From: an uncultured Bacilli bacterium
GTDB taxonomy: Bacteria > Bacillota_I > Bacilli_A > RF39 > UBA660
Length of the DNA: 64,000 nt
Direction of reading: 5' to 3'
Assembly (NCBI GenBank): GCA_934095825.1
Contig: CAKOKQ010000007.1
Coordinates: 42,429-106,428 of the forward strand
In this document: positions 17,949-27,081 of the stretch, piece after piece
How the letters are laid out: the number at the start of each line of letters is the position of its first letter
How positions within the stretch are numbered: the stretch's first letter is position 1
Notes under the pieces: generated by a model
What the model saw: the letters and a program-made list of their open reading frames with translations, nothing else
Databases searched by the model: none
Told to the model about the DNA's origin: nothing
Position numbers and translations under genes: made by a program

Positions 17949-19730
17949 CTAATCTAATTTCAAAGCTAGTCTTTTCTGTTGACTAACTGCTTCTTGCCAA
18001 GCAAACTCTTCTAAAGTAGTATAATCCACTTTATCAGCCTTTGTCTTCGGAATAAATGGCACAAAGTCTATACTTTCCGGAATCTCATAATCATTTAATT
18101 GCGATACTTCATCAGTACCATAAATAGTTAATGGCTTTTTACATTCCTCTAAAATATGTTTTTTAACTTCTTCACTAGGTTGAACTCCATTTTTTAGCAC
18201 CACATAAGCCTTAGCAGTATATAATTTATCATTATCTTTCTTTTTAACAACTGCAACTGAATCAATAACATCTATAGATGACATTAATAACTGAATTCTA
18301 TCACAATAAACCTTATTTAAAGTTGAAATAATATAATATCTAGAATCTCTACCTTTTAAATGATAATATCCCTCATTGTCAATAAAACCAGTACTACCAA
18401 CACGAACATACTCTTTTCCTTTATACATAACCTTAGCATCTAAAGTTTTTTCCGGCATTTTATAGTATTCTTTAAATACATGTTCGCCACCAATGCATAA
18501 TAAACCTTCTTCACCTATTTTTTTCTCTTCAATAATACCCTCATTATTAAATTTATCGGCATCAATTATTATACAGTCGCTTCCTGTTAAAATTCTTCCC
18601 ACCGTATCTAATTTTATTGGCTGACCAATAGCATTTGTATTCGCTCCAACTGTTTCTGCAGAACCAGAACCATTATAAATCTTGGCATTACTATTATGTT
18701 CTTGAAAAAACTTTACTCCTTCTTCATTTTTAGCAGGGCTTAAAGTATCGCCACCAGAAATAAATGTTGTAAGACTCGATAAGTCGGCATTAGGAGTGAT
18801 ATTTTTTTTAATAAGTTCTAAAAGTGCTGGACTTCCGAAAATAATATTTGGCTTTTTGCTCAAATAGTAATTAATATTATCTTTGGATAAATCAGGTGCT
18901 AACACTGCTGTTCTTCCACACATTAACGACATAAGGGTTGAAGTAGCAAAACCATAAGGATAAGTAAATGGAACACAAACCAAACTTTTCTCGCCTTTGG
19001 TATTTTCTAAATTAGTTGAATTCTTCATATAAATACCAGAAGCTAAAATATTTTTATTTGTCAAAACTACCGCTTTAGGCTTTCCAGTTGTCCCACTAGT
19101 ATAAAGAATTAATGCATCATCTAAAGCATTAAAAGGATTTTCTAAAGTCTTTTTTTGAAACTTAGCCAAACATCCTAAAGTATTAAAATCAATCGTATTA
19201 CTCTTAGTTAAATGATAATTACCATCAAGTCTTAAAGAATTAACTTTGCTTTTATCTAAAGTAATAACATATCTAACATGAGTCTTATCGACAATCTTCT
19301 GATTTTCTTCATCACTACGATTAAAATTTATGTAAACGGGACTTTCAAACAAATTCAAATATGATACAATTTCTTCATCTGGTGCAAAAGAATTTAAAAA
19401 TGTCGTTGTCGCCCCAATTCTATTAGCGGCCATAAAAACTGCTACAGCCTGATAAAAGTTAGGCATCGATACGGTAATAATATCACCTTTTTTAACCCCT
19501 AGTTCTTTTAAAGCCATAGATACGGTAACGGCATCATCTAATAACTGTTGATAAGTTGCTGATAATTTTAAACAATCAACTGCCTTTTCATCACGATAAA
19601 AACTACTAATAACCTTAATGGCTGTATATATATTAATATCCGGTATTATAGGATGAGCCTCCCAAAATTTTGCTCCTTTATTTTGTGGTTTGTCGTTGCT
19701 TGCATAACCTGTTAATTTCTTTTCAAACAT
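17949..19730 (-). CDS. AMP-dependent acyl-CoA synthetase/ligase
   Basis: A 593-aa ANL-superfamily enzyme. Core motifs: P-loop LYTSGTTGKPKAVVLT, adenine-binding YNGSGSAETVG, the hinge region VGSTGFIDNEGYYHLKGRDSRY and C-terminal catalytic lysine region IPKTKADKVDY. It activates a carboxylic acid as acyl-AMP and transfers it to CoA or a carrier. VRVGSTG departs from the usual GD.G, so the ATP-ribose Asp contact is altered. Substrate unknown; fatty or aryl acids possible. Strong AGGAGAAG site; monocistronic. Confidence 0.88.
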   Translation of the reverse strand: MFEKKLTGYASNDKPQNKGAKFWEAHPIIPDINIYTAIKVISSFYRDEKAVDCLKLSATYQQLLDDAVTVSMALKELGVKKGDIITVSMPNFYQAVAVFMAANRIGATTTFLNSFAPDEEIVSYLNLFESPVYINFNRSDEENQKIVDKTHVRYVITLDKSKVNSLRLDGNYHLTKSNTIDFNTLGCLAKFQKKTLENPFNALDDALILYTSGTTGKPKAVVLTNKNILASGIYMKNSTNLENTKGEKSLVCVPFTYPYGFATSTLMSLMCGRTAVLAPDLSKDNINYYLSKKPNIIFGSPALLELIKKNITPNADLSSLTTFISGGDTLSPAKNEEGVKFFQEHNSNAKIYNGSGSAETVGANTNAIGQPIKLDTVGRILTGSDCIIIDADKFNNEGIIEEKKIGEEGLLCIGGEHVFKEYYKMPEKTLDAKVMYKGKEYVRVGSTGFIDNEGYYHLKGRDSRYYIISTLNKVYCDRIQLLMSSIDVIDSVAVVKKKDNDKLYTAKAYVVLKNGVQPSEEVKKHILEECKKPLTIYGTDEVSQLNDYEIPESIDFVPFIPKTKADKVDYTTLEEFAWQEAVSQQKRLALKLD

Positions 19731-19895
19731 AATACTTCTCCTATTTCTAATTTTATTTTACCTTATTTTTCGCCAATTACAAGAAATTATTTAAAATATT
19801 TCCTAATAAAAACAAATAACGCTTACTATTTTAACTATATTTTTCCCAAATACAAGTACTTAACCTAAACTTAATAAACTGCATATTAATTATGA

Positions 19896-19934
19896 CAAAA
19901 CATCAAGTTTAGCTTAACCAAACTTGATGTTTTG
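19896..19934. terminator. Perfect 15-bp stem terminator
   Basis: Arms 19896-19910 and 19920-19934 (CAAAACATCAAGTTT and its complement) with a 9-base loop. It lies 52 bases past the stop at 19986. It ends the gene run 22401-19986 on the minus strand and is symmetrical enough to work both ways. The rest of 19731-19985 shows no gene. Confidence 0.85.
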
Positions 19935-19985
19935 TAAATCATATTTATCTAAAATTAAACCACACACTAAAAAAAACAGATAAAA

Positions 19986-20573
19986 TTAATCAACAATGTA
20001 CTTCATAATACCTTCTTCATATCCTAAATTTTTAATATAATCTAAGCATTCAGATGAAACAATAAAATTTATAACGCTAACTTTTAAAGAAGTAAAATAT
20101 TTATCTAAATAATTAATAACTTCTTCATTTTCCATATTTTGTTCTTTTAAATTGCAAGATATATTATTATCGATATCAAAATACTTGATTTTTAAATCTT
20201 TAAAAACAACACCCTTTTCCTTCATAACAAAATCACCATGAATATTGTTAATCCTTTTACTTACTGTCGCTTCTTTAGTTTCATATAATTTATTCATTAT
20301 ATTAATAACTCTAGTCTTAACAACTTCAACAACTAAAGACTTATCTGGCGATATTTCATTTTTTAAAAAATTTAATGTTTCCTTAACTGTATCCTGATCA
20401 ACATCCTTTTTAAAAGAAACATCAATCCAATCAGTTGAAAAATCATAACCGCATATAAATTTATCATCTTTCTTAATCCCAAAATATCCACTACTGATAT
20501 TCAATTTATAATCAAGTTCCATATCGTTTATATATTTTTTTAAACTATTTTCATTTAATTTCTCAATTTTCAT
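19986..20573 (-). CDS. Hypothetical protein (195 aa)
   Basis: Cytosolic, acidic/Lys-rich protein starting MKIEKLNENSLKKYIND. Alternating beta/alpha pattern with SLVVEVVKTRVINIMNKLYETK in the middle and a C-terminal SSECLDYIKNLGYEEGIMKY that is reminiscent of a GNAT-type C-terminus (neighbour residue then LGYE), but no acetyl-CoA loop is visible. I do not recognise it. It follows the next gene upstream by 22 bases and probably shares its transcript; a strong terminator lies downstream. Confidence 0.55.
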   Translation of the reverse strand: MKIEKLNENSLKKYINDMELDYKLNISSGYFGIKKDDKFICGYDFSTDWIDVSFKKDVDQDTVKETLNFLKNEISPDKSLVVEVVKTRVINIMNKLYETKEATVSKRINNIHGDFVMKEKGVVFKDLKIKYFDIDNNISCNLKEQNMENEEVINYLDKYFTSLKVSVINFIVSSECLDYIKNLGYEEGIMKYIVD

Positions 20574-20595
20574 AATTCATCTTCGTTCAAATCGT

Positions 20596-21201
20596 TTATT
20601 GACATCTATTGTCTTTTTTAGCAATTTCTCTACTATAAATCATTTCTTGAGATATTCTTTCTAAATAAGATTTATTAGAGTCCGTCATTGCTTCCCAATC
20701 TTCTGCTACTAACATTTTTCTAAAAGGCCCCATTGTAAGTTCATAAAAAACATAATATTCACTCTTAGTTAGTTTATCAAATCTTGCTTCCATTTTGACC
20801 ATTTCCATTTCAATTTCTGCTCTTGATAAGCCTTGATATTTTTTTAAGGCCTCTTGGGCTGCTAACAATTCATCATCCGTTATATCCATATAATTTCTTA
20901 TATTTTCCTTAGCAATAAATGCATAAATACTTGATACTTCAGAATAATTAATATTACCATTTAAGTAATTTGTAAGAAAGCATTCTATTTTAATAATATT
21001 TTGTAACTTTTTTAAAGAATCTAAATCACTAGTCATTAAATCTTTTTGACTACTAATTAAGTCCTCAATTCTACTAGCATTCTTTTCTAAATAATACTCC
21101 AACCATTTTTGCCAAAGTTTAAAAACTCTTTCCCCTCTTTTATCTGGTATGCTATTTATCTCTGGATGTTTTCTACTGCCTGATAAAGTCCTATATCCCA
21201 T
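20596..21201 (-). CDS. Hypothetical helical protein (201 aa)
   Basis: Starts MGYRTLSGSRKHPEINSIPDKRGERVFKLWQKWLEYYLEKN, with AGGAGAAA upstream. Mostly helical, charged, no membrane segment. A middle region (ELLAAQEALKKYQGLSRAEIEMEMVKMEARFDKL) looks coiled-coil. No domain recognised. It lies between a hypothetical gene (22 bases downstream) and the small 21263 gene. Confidence 0.55.
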   Translation of the reverse strand: MGYRTLSGSRKHPEINSIPDKRGERVFKLWQKWLEYYLEKNASRIEDLISSQKDLMTSDLDSLKKLQNIIKIECFLTNYLNGNINYSEVSSIYAFIAKENIRNYMDITDDELLAAQEALKKYQGLSRAEIEMEMVKMEARFDKLTKSEYYVFYELTMGPFRKMLVAEDWEAMTDSNKSYLERISQEMIYSREIAKKDNRCQ

Positions 21202-21262
21202 ATTTTTCTCCTCATATTTTTTAATTTTTCACATTATTCACAGCATTTACTACAATAGCTAT

Positions 21263-21550
21263 CTAGTTATTTGATATTAACTTATATAATTTTTCAAAAT
21301 CATTATATAAGCACTCGAAGTCGCTATCAACAACATCATTTTTCCACTCTTCTGATAGAATTTCTATATCATACTTAACTTCTTCTAATAGTTTCTTACT
21401 GTTATCACCATCAAAAGTCATTTTTTCTATATTCTTCTTAATACTTTTTAAGCTATCACTATAATTCTTATAAACATCATTCTTAAAAAGTATTTCAATA
21501 TCTACTAAAACAACTAACAATAATTTCTTTACTTCATTATTATCATTCAT
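21263..21550 (-). CDS. Small helical hypothetical protein
   Basis: 95 aa from ATG 21550 (GGGAATAAG upstream); a TTG start at 21565 would overlap the stop of the TtcA-like gene. Acidic, all-helical by composition (VLVDIEILFKNDVYKN...LKSIKKNIEKM). It sits 5 bases after the TtcA-like gene and is thus probably cotranscribed. No family recognised. Confidence 0.5.
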   Translation of the reverse strand: MNDNNEVKKLLLVVLVDIEILFKNDVYKNYSDSLKSIKKNIEKMTFDGDNSKKLLEEVKYDIEILSEEWKNDVVDSDFECLYNDFEKLYKLISNN

Positions 21551-21555
21551 AAATC

Positions 21556-22401
21556 TTATTCCCAAGTACCTTTACTATCTTCGTAGCCGTCTAAGAAACT
21601 TTTATACTCCCCATTCTTCTTGGTTCCTAAAACACAATCCAAATTAATATTATTCATACTTCTAAAGATACTATTATCAATATCACTATTTACTTTTCTT
21701 AAATTCTTTATTAACTCTTTAATCTCTTTTCGTTTACTGATCCCATCATTTATTAACGAACAGCCTTCGGTAAAACGACAAGCACAATTTATAAATACTA
21801 AATCATTACTATTGCGCCATGAAATAATATCAGCCTCTTTAACCATATATAAAGGTCTAATTAACTCCAAGCCTTCAAAGTTAGTACTATGCAATTTAGG
21901 TAACATAGTCTTAATCTCGGAACCATAAAACATTGAAAGTAAAGTAGTTTCAATAACATCATCAAAATGATGACCTAGGGCAATTTTATTACAACCTAAT
22001 TCTTTCGCCTTATTATATAGGTGTCCTCTTCTCATCTTCGCACATAAATAACATGGACTCTTACTATCAACCGTACTTACGACATCAAAAATATCCGTAT
22101 TAAATATTTCAATAGGAATATTAAGTAACTTGGCATTATCAATTATATATTGTCTATTATAATCATTATACCCTGGATCCATTACCACATAATGAGCCTC
22201 AAACTTAACCTTCCCATGTCTTTCTAATTCTTGAATACACTTAGCCAGTAAAAATGAATCCTTACCGCCACTAATACAAACCATAATCTTATCATTTTCA
22301 TTTATTAGTTCATAATCTTTAACAGCCTTTGTAAATCTACTCCATATTTCTTTACGATATTTCTTAATAATACTACGCTCTATCTCTTGATACTTCTCCA
22401 T
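21556..22401 (-). CDS. TtcA-family tRNA 2-thiolation ATPase
   Basis: A 281-aa PP-loop ATPase: CISGGKDSFLLAKC (SGGKDS), SPCYLCAKMRRGHLY (CxxC) and LGHHFDDVIETTLL, all characteristic of TtcA/TtuA-type enzymes that adenylate a tRNA base and insert sulfur, often with an Fe-S cluster held by the cysteines. A later Cys pair (NCACRFTEGC) may be the third ligand. It lies 60 bases after the cysteine desulfurase gene on the same strand, which would supply persulfide sulfur. This agrees with tRNA thiolation; the modified base is not determined. Confidence 0.85.
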   Translation of the reverse strand: MEKYQEIERSIIKKYRKEIWSRFTKAVKDYELINENDKIMVCISGGKDSFLLAKCIQELERHGKVKFEAHYVVMDPGYNDYNRQYIIDNAKLLNIPIEIFNTDIFDVVSTVDSKSPCYLCAKMRRGHLYNKAKELGCNKIALGHHFDDVIETTLLSMFYGSEIKTMLPKLHSTNFEGLELIRPLYMVKEADIISWRNSNDLVFINCACRFTEGCSLINDGISKRKEIKELIKNLRKVNSDIDNSIFRSMNNINLDCVLGTKKNGEYKSFLDGYEDSKGTWE

Positions 22402-22460
22402 ATCTTTTAATATTCCCTTCTAATATTTTATACTTCTATCATTAATCTTTATAATAACTC

Positions 22461-23585
22461 TTAATCTTTATAATAACTTTTATATATACTATCGAATTCT
22501 TGTAAAAATACCTCTACTTCTTCTATTTTTGTTAAATGCGACAAACTAACTCTGATAGCCGTACTAGCAATTTGCTTATCTTTAGTTAGAGCATATACTA
22601 ACTTCGACGGACTTTCAATTGGACAACAACTAGTCTTAGCCGATACATATATCTCTTTATCTTCTAAACTTTCTACTACTTTTAAAGACTTAACATTTTT
22701 AATACTAAAATTAATTGTAAATGGTAAACTATTATCCCTGTTATTAATAATTACATTCTTATATTGCCTCAACTTATCTTTAATTATTACATTTAATTTT
22801 TCTACATAATTATAATTACTATCTATATTTCTTAAGGCTATTTCTATTGCTTTATCTAAAGCCCCGATACTAGGTAATTCTGGCGTTCCAGCACGATAAA
22901 TAGTCGTTGATTTTCCCCCATCTATTTGGGGTACTAAACCTATTTCTTTTCTCTTAATAAGTAAACCCATTCCCGTTAGGCCATAAAACTTATGAGGTGC
23001 TAAAGTAACTAAATCTGGAATAGTTAAATCTAAGTTAATTTTGCCAAAACCTTGGGTGGCATCAGTATGTAATAAACAATGAGGATAATCTTTTAAAACT
23101 TCTTTTATCTTACTTATAGGTTGCACCAATCCAATCTCACTATCGACACTACAAACACTTACTAAAATAGTATCTTTTCTTATCATCTTTTTTAAAGATT
23201 CAATATCTATTAAACCATCATTTCGAACCGGAATAACTTCTACTTCAAAGCCCAGACTCTGCATTTTAACCGCACTGGCTACAATCGAATTATGTTCTAA
23301 AGCACTAATTAATATGTGTTTACCAAAACTTTTATATCTTTCGCATACTCCTTTAATAGCCAAATTATTAGATTCAGTCGCCCCGCTGGTATAAATTAAT
23401 TCTTCGGGTAAAACTCCTAACTTTAAAGCAATATCTTCGGTATATTTATCTATTAACTCTTTAGATTTTTTTCCTAACTTGTGATTACTATTAGGATTAG
23501 CATAATATTCTTTTGTTAACTTATTATAGGTATTTAATACTTCTTCATTTACTGGTGTTGAAGCCGCATAATCAAGATAAATCAT
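22461..23585 (-). CDS. Cysteine desulfurase (NifS/IscS family)
   Basis: A 374-aa PLP enzyme. MIYLDYAASTPVNEEVL start, TSGATESNNLAIKG, HTDATQGFGKI, APHKFYGLTGMG with the PLP-lysine, GTPELPSIGALDKAIE, and the catalytic Cys region VSAKTSCCPIESPSK. It releases sulfur from cysteine as a persulfide for Fe-S clusters or tRNA thiolation. Followed by the TtcA-like gene, a logical sulfur acceptor. Strong AAGGGGAT ribosome site. The promoter region upstream contains the 28-nt element at 23665-23692. Confidence 0.93.
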   Translation of the reverse strand: MIYLDYAASTPVNEEVLNTYNKLTKEYYANPNSNHKLGKKSKELIDKYTEDIALKLGVLPEELIYTSGATESNNLAIKGVCERYKSFGKHILISALEHNSIVASAVKMQSLGFEVEVIPVRNDGLIDIESLKKMIRKDTILVSVCSVDSEIGLVQPISKIKEVLKDYPHCLLHTDATQGFGKINLDLTIPDLVTLAPHKFYGLTGMGLLIKRKEIGLVPQIDGGKSTTIYRAGTPELPSIGALDKAIEIALRNIDSNYNYVEKLNVIIKDKLRQYKNVIINNRDNSLPFTINFSIKNVKSLKVVESLEDKEIYVSAKTSCCPIESPSKLVYALTKDKQIASTAIRVSLSHLTKIEEVEVFLQEFDSIYKSYYKD

Positions 23586-23664
23586 TTAATCATCCCCTTA
23601 AAATTTAATAAAACTATTTTATCATAATTATTCTTAAATAAATATTATTTTTATTAATATTAGT

Positions 23665-23692
23665 ATAGAATTAGTATTACTTCCCACCCACC
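23665..23692 (-). repeat. 28-nt G-rich element, copy 1
   Basis: On the minus strand, GGTGGGTGGGAAGTAATA and 10 more bases directly follow a TATAAT box (23698-23693), upstream of the cysteine desulfurase gene. A second copy (25 of 28 identical) is at 43209-43236. Such a G-rich string is rare in this A+T-rich sequence. Nature unknown. Confidence 0.6.
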
Positions 23693-23711
23693 ATTATAGA
23701 AAGTAACATAT

Positions 23712-23740
23712 AATAATTATATAACTATTATATAATTATT
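23712..23740. promoter_or_regulatory. 12-bp inverted repeat, candidate RelB-type operator
   Basis: AATAATTATATA (23712-23723) and its exact complement (23729-23740) flank 5 bases, about 60 bases upstream of the RelB-like gene. RelB/DinJ proteins usually bind palindromes in their own promoter. Its A/T-only composition lowers specificity. Confidence 0.45.
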
Positions 23741-23800
23741 ATTGAAGTATTATATAAGATATGTTAATATAAAGATATAAAACAAAGGAGATGAATAACT

Positions 23801-24109
23801 ATGTCTAGTATGACAACCGCTATAAGTGTCCAAATTGATAAAAAAGACAAAGAAGAAGTTACTAAGATTCTAGATAAATTAGGAGTTACTATGAGTGGTC
23901 TTATCAATATGACTATTAAACAAGTTATTATGAAAGAAGGAATACCTTTTGAAGTAACTATTCCTAAAGAACCTGACGATTTATCTAAATATTTTACTAA
24001 AGAAGAATTAGAAAACACTTATAAAGAACTTATCCTTATGGAAAAAAATCTTAATGACTATAAGAGTTATAATAATAGCAACGATTTAAAAAAGGACCTA
24101 TCAAATTAA
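23801..24109 (+). CDS. RelB/DinJ-type antitoxin-like protein, no adjacent toxin
   Basis: 102 aa. The N-terminal half (MTTAISVQIDKKDKEEVTKILDKLGVTMSGLINMTIKQVI...GIPFEV) is a ribbon-helix-helix DNA-binding domain of the RelB/DinJ type. The C-terminal part is charged and helical, normally the toxin-wrapping segment. AAAGGAGATG ribosome site. No RelE/YafQ toxin is present downstream (a terminator follows at 24185), so it is an orphan antitoxin or a free RHH regulator. Confidence 0.8.
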   Translation: MSSMTTAISVQIDKKDKEEVTKILDKLGVTMSGLINMTIKQVIMKEGIPFEVTIPKEPDDLSKYFTKEELENTYKELILMEKNLNDYKSYNNSNDLKKDLSN

Positions 24110-24184
24110 GCATACCAAATAATTGCCATAGTGAAGTATTAGAAAAGTAATGCTTCTTTTCTTTTGCCTTTATTTATACTTTTT

Positions 24185-24205
24185 ATTGTTAACATAACAA
24201 TTTTT
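24185..24205 (+). terminator. Terminator after the RelB-like gene
   Basis: ATTGTTA-ACA-TAACAAT perfect stem (24185-24201) followed by T's, about 75 bases after the stop at 24109. Confidence 0.75.
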
Positions 24206-24247
24206 CTTTTTATTAACTAACAGAAAAAGACAATAACAATATAGTTA

Positions 24248-24973
24248 TCATCTCTTTAAAACTCTTGATTTATTAACTCTATTAACTAATATATCATCAA
24301 AATAATAAAGTTTATTAATATCAAGTACTTTAGATATCTCTTTATATTCTTCATCACTAGTTAAGAATTTAAGAACCATTTTAACACTCTTAAGAGAATA
24401 CTTACATATAATATTTTCTAAATCTACTCCATATAAAAATGACAAACAACATATACAAACCTTAATATTATCCGTAATAAAACTTGCTTGTTTACTAGGT
24501 ACACTTTTAATACTTTCTTTAACTAAATATCTTTCTCTAAATATAAAGTTATCTTCTTGATATCTTATTTCATCTAAATCTATTAAATAACCATGTCCAT
24601 CTTTATATAAAAAGTTAGATAAATGAATATCACCAATACATATTCCATAACTATGTAAAGTCTTTAAGGACTTATAAATATCTTTAATAGCACTTACTTT
24701 ATCCATAAAATCTATATTCTTATTTAAAGACTCTCTAAAAGTAATTGTCCCTTCTATATACTCCATTATATAACCATTAAATTCATTATTCTTATATAAC
24801 ATTTTATATATTTTAGGAGTATTAGGAATACTATTATTCATTAAGAACTTAATATTTCTTTCCTTTTCTTCTCTAAAATAACTTATTTCATTATAAACCT
24901 TATATAAATAACCATCTTCTAGATATAAACTCCCACCATTATTATACTCTTTATTTATATCTAATTCTTTCAT
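24248..24973 (-). CDS. Kinase-fold/phosphotransferase protein
   Basis: A 241-aa protein with the APH/protein-kinase layout: GGSLYLEDGYLYKVYNE (N-lobe with Lys), GYIMEYIEGTITF (hinge), catalytic loop GICIGDIHLSNFLY (D and N of the GD.H..N type) and LIDLDEIRY in the DFG place. More complete than the three tandem paralogues at 2.1-4.3 kb, so likely an active phosphotransferase. Substrate unknown. GAAAGGACT ribosome site; monocistronic. Confidence 0.75.
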   Translation of the reverse strand: MKELDINKEYNNGGSLYLEDGYLYKVYNEISYFREEKERNIKFLMNNSIPNTPKIYKMLYKNNEFNGYIMEYIEGTITFRESLNKNIDFMDKVSAIKDIYKSLKTLHSYGICIGDIHLSNFLYKDGHGYLIDLDEIRYQEDNFIFRERYLVKESIKSVPSKQASFITDNIKVCICCLSFLYGVDLENIICKYSLKSVKMVLKFLTSDEEYKEISKVLDINKLYYFDDILVNRVNKSRVLKR

Positions 24974-25087
24974 ATATAGTCCTTTCTTTGGACTAATTTA
25001 TATTAACATATATTTTCTTATTTGTTTATTATTTTTATATTAATTAATACTATATAATTTGTTATAATTTAATTAGGAGAACTATTT

Positions 25088-25468
25088 ATGAAAGTATTAA
25101 CTATAAGAGAACCTTTTGCTACTTTAATTAAAGATAAAGTAAAAATATATGAAACTAGAAGTTGGAAAACTAATTATCATGGGGAAATATATATTCATGC
25201 CGCTAAGGCAAGAAGTAAGGCTAGTAATGTAAGTATTGCAAGTACTTATCTTAAATCTCAAGAAAATCCTGAACATATTATATGTAAATGCCTATTAAAG
25301 GATTGTATTTATATGGATGAGGGTTTTATTAACAAAGTTAAGAAAAATAAAGAAGAATATAACTCTGGTCGTTATGAAGTAGGACGCTTTGCTTGGCAAT
25401 TAGAAGTAATAGAAGTCTTAAAAGAACCAATTTATGCCAAAGGACAACTTGGCATTTGGAACTTTTAA
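25088..25468 (+). CDS. ASCH domain protein
   Basis: 126 aa. MKVLTIREPFATLIKDKVKIYETRSWKTNYHGEIYIHAAK is the ASCH-domain start (a PUA-like beta barrel with the E-R/W/T/Y-G pattern), and the end VGRFAWQLEVIEVLKEPIYAKGQLGIW also fits. ASCH proteins bind RNA or modified nucleosides and some are ribonucleases or amidohydrolases. Plus strand, single gene, AGGAGAAC site. It converges with the HIRAN gene, leaving only 10 bases between stops. Confidence 0.88.
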   Translation: MKVLTIREPFATLIKDKVKIYETRSWKTNYHGEIYIHAAKARSKASNVSIASTYLKSQENPEHIICKCLLKDCIYMDEGFINKVKKNKEEYNSGRYEVGRFAWQLEVIEVLKEPIYAKGQLGIWNF

Positions 25469-25478
25469 GACTTCTTTT

Positions 25479-26159
25479 TTAAACATCAAAAATTAATTTT
25501 ACACTTGCAGAAATATCTTCATCAGAAATATTACTTTCGAAATTCAAGCTTTGAATCATTGCTGAATAATGAACATTATTCTTTAACATCTCATTCAATT
25601 CTTTAGCATAATATCTAGGCACATAACCAATGTGATAACAAACGCCACTATTTTTATAGATAACCTTAATTGCATTGCTATCATATTTGTTATCAGGCTC
25701 TAACTCTAAAAATAACTTATCATTTAATTTTAATAATTTTTTACAATTTTGAGTATCTGAACAATGCCTTGTCCCAGCAACATCAAACTCGATTTTTTTA
25801 GAATCAAATACTGGCACAAACTCATAATTATCAGTAACAAGTCGACCTTTTGTAGCCTTCAAAATTTCTAATTCATTAGAATCATTCTCTAAATTATAAG
25901 CATTTAAGATTTCCAAATAATCAGGACGCGCCTTATTAGGTAATCTTGTTGCAATATTAGCAAATAATTCTTTACTTTTATAAGACATACTTAGATTACT
26001 AAATCCCGGAAAACATTTAAATCCCGAATTAATTGCATCATCAAGTTCTGGATTAATATATGTAAATTCATATTCTTCATTATTATAACTTAAAATGCCA
26101 ATCTTATATCTTCTTCTACTTTCTGGATTCTTCCAAATTAACCACATTTCACTTTTCAT
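25479..26159 (-). CDS. HIRAN-domain protein paired with a HipA-like kinase
   Basis: 226 aa. The N-terminal half (WLIWKNPESRRRYKIGILSYNNEEYEFTY) resembles the N-terminal module of HipA-like proteins, and the C-terminal half is a HIRAN domain (AGTRHCSDTQ...LFLELEPDNKYDSNAIKVIY...HIGYVPRYYAKELNE). HIRAN domains bind DNA 3' ends in SWI/SNF helicases and also occur free in bacteria. It starts 2 bases after the stop of the HipA-like gene, so the two are cotranslated: in effect a split HipA with a HIRAN added to the N-terminal piece. Confidence 0.78.
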   Translation of the reverse strand: MKSEMWLIWKNPESRRRYKIGILSYNNEEYEFTYINPELDDAINSGFKCFPGFSNLSMSYKSKELFANIATRLPNKARPDYLEILNAYNLENDSNELEILKATKGRLVTDNYEFVPVFDSKKIEFDVAGTRHCSDTQNCKKLLKLNDKLFLELEPDNKYDSNAIKVIYKNSGVCYHIGYVPRYYAKELNEMLKNNVHYSAMIQSLNFESNISDEDISASVKLIFDV

Positions 26160-26161
26160 TA

Positions 26162-27022
26162 TTATTCACTCTTATCTATATTTAATAATATATTTCTTCT
26201 TATCTTTAAATATTCTATTATATATTCTTTATGTTTATCAGTCATTAAATTATTAGGTATTTTATTAACTATTTCCTCTATTTTACTATCATTTAACTTA
26301 TTTAAATTTTTTATTTCTTTTTGAACTAAATATGAATAATTATTATTTAAGTACTCAATAAGTTCAAAATGCTTATATCTTTTATTAGAATTTTCTTTAT
26401 ATATTAATGTCTTACTTTTATTAATATAAGCATTAAAGTCTTTGTTACCATTATAATATTTTTCAGCTATTTCTGGATTTTTAAAATCTCTTAAAAGATT
26501 ATCGCCATTATCATATAATGGTGACATTTCATATTTACCATCAATACATTGAATTCCCCAATTTTCTTCATGTCTATCTTGTTCTCCAACTAAGGCATCA
26601 AATATCATAATTTTTATAAATTCTGAAAATAAATTTTTATTTAAATCATCTAAAGTTTTCTTTATATTTGATACTGTATAAAAATGTATCCTGTCACTGT
26701 TATCTGTATTTAAATAAGATAGTGCATCAGTATGTTCAATTCCTTCATCAACAAATAAGTAATTTAATATTCCTATTTTATTATCAGCATCAATAGCCAA
26801 TTCTATTTTAGCGCATTTATATCCTAAAACTTTAGCTATTTCACTACACATTTTTTCAGAACATGATTCACTAACTAAATATCCATCACCTTGATATTTA
26901 AAGAAAGCCTTCATCCCGTTTTTATCAACAACTAATTTTTTAACTCTAGTTCCCTTAGCATTTAAATTCATTTCTAAAGTTTTAAAATCAACATTTTCTT
27001 TTTTAATAGAATAACTATCCAT
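26162..27022 (-). CDS. HipA-like Ser/Thr kinase (C-terminal kinase core only)
   Basis: 286 aa. The catalytic region FDALVGEQDRHEENWGIQ...YEMSPLYDNGDNLL matches HipA: D-R-H-x-x-N-W-G then the D of PLYD that binds Mg2+. The usual 100-residue HipA N-subdomain is missing and probably supplied by the next gene. HipA kinases phosphorylate translation factors or tRNA synthetases and act as toxins. No HTH antitoxin (HipB) gene is adjacent. AAGGTAGG ribosome site. Confidence 0.82.
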   Translation of the reverse strand: MDSYSIKKENVDFKTLEMNLNAKGTRVKKLVVDKNGMKAFFKYQGDGYLVSESCSEKMCSEIAKVLGYKCAKIELAIDADNKIGILNYLFVDEGIEHTDALSYLNTDNSDRIHFYTVSNIKKTLDDLNKNLFSEFIKIMIFDALVGEQDRHEENWGIQCIDGKYEMSPLYDNGDNLLRDFKNPEIAEKYYNGNKDFNAYINKSKTLIYKENSNKRYKHFELIEYLNNNYSYLVQKEIKNLNKLNDSKIEEIVNKIPNNLMTDKHKEYIIEYLKIRRNILLNIDKSE

Positions 27023-27081
27023 TATAAAACCTACCTTATTATAAATTTAGTATAACATACATTTATAATTCGTTATCAAAA

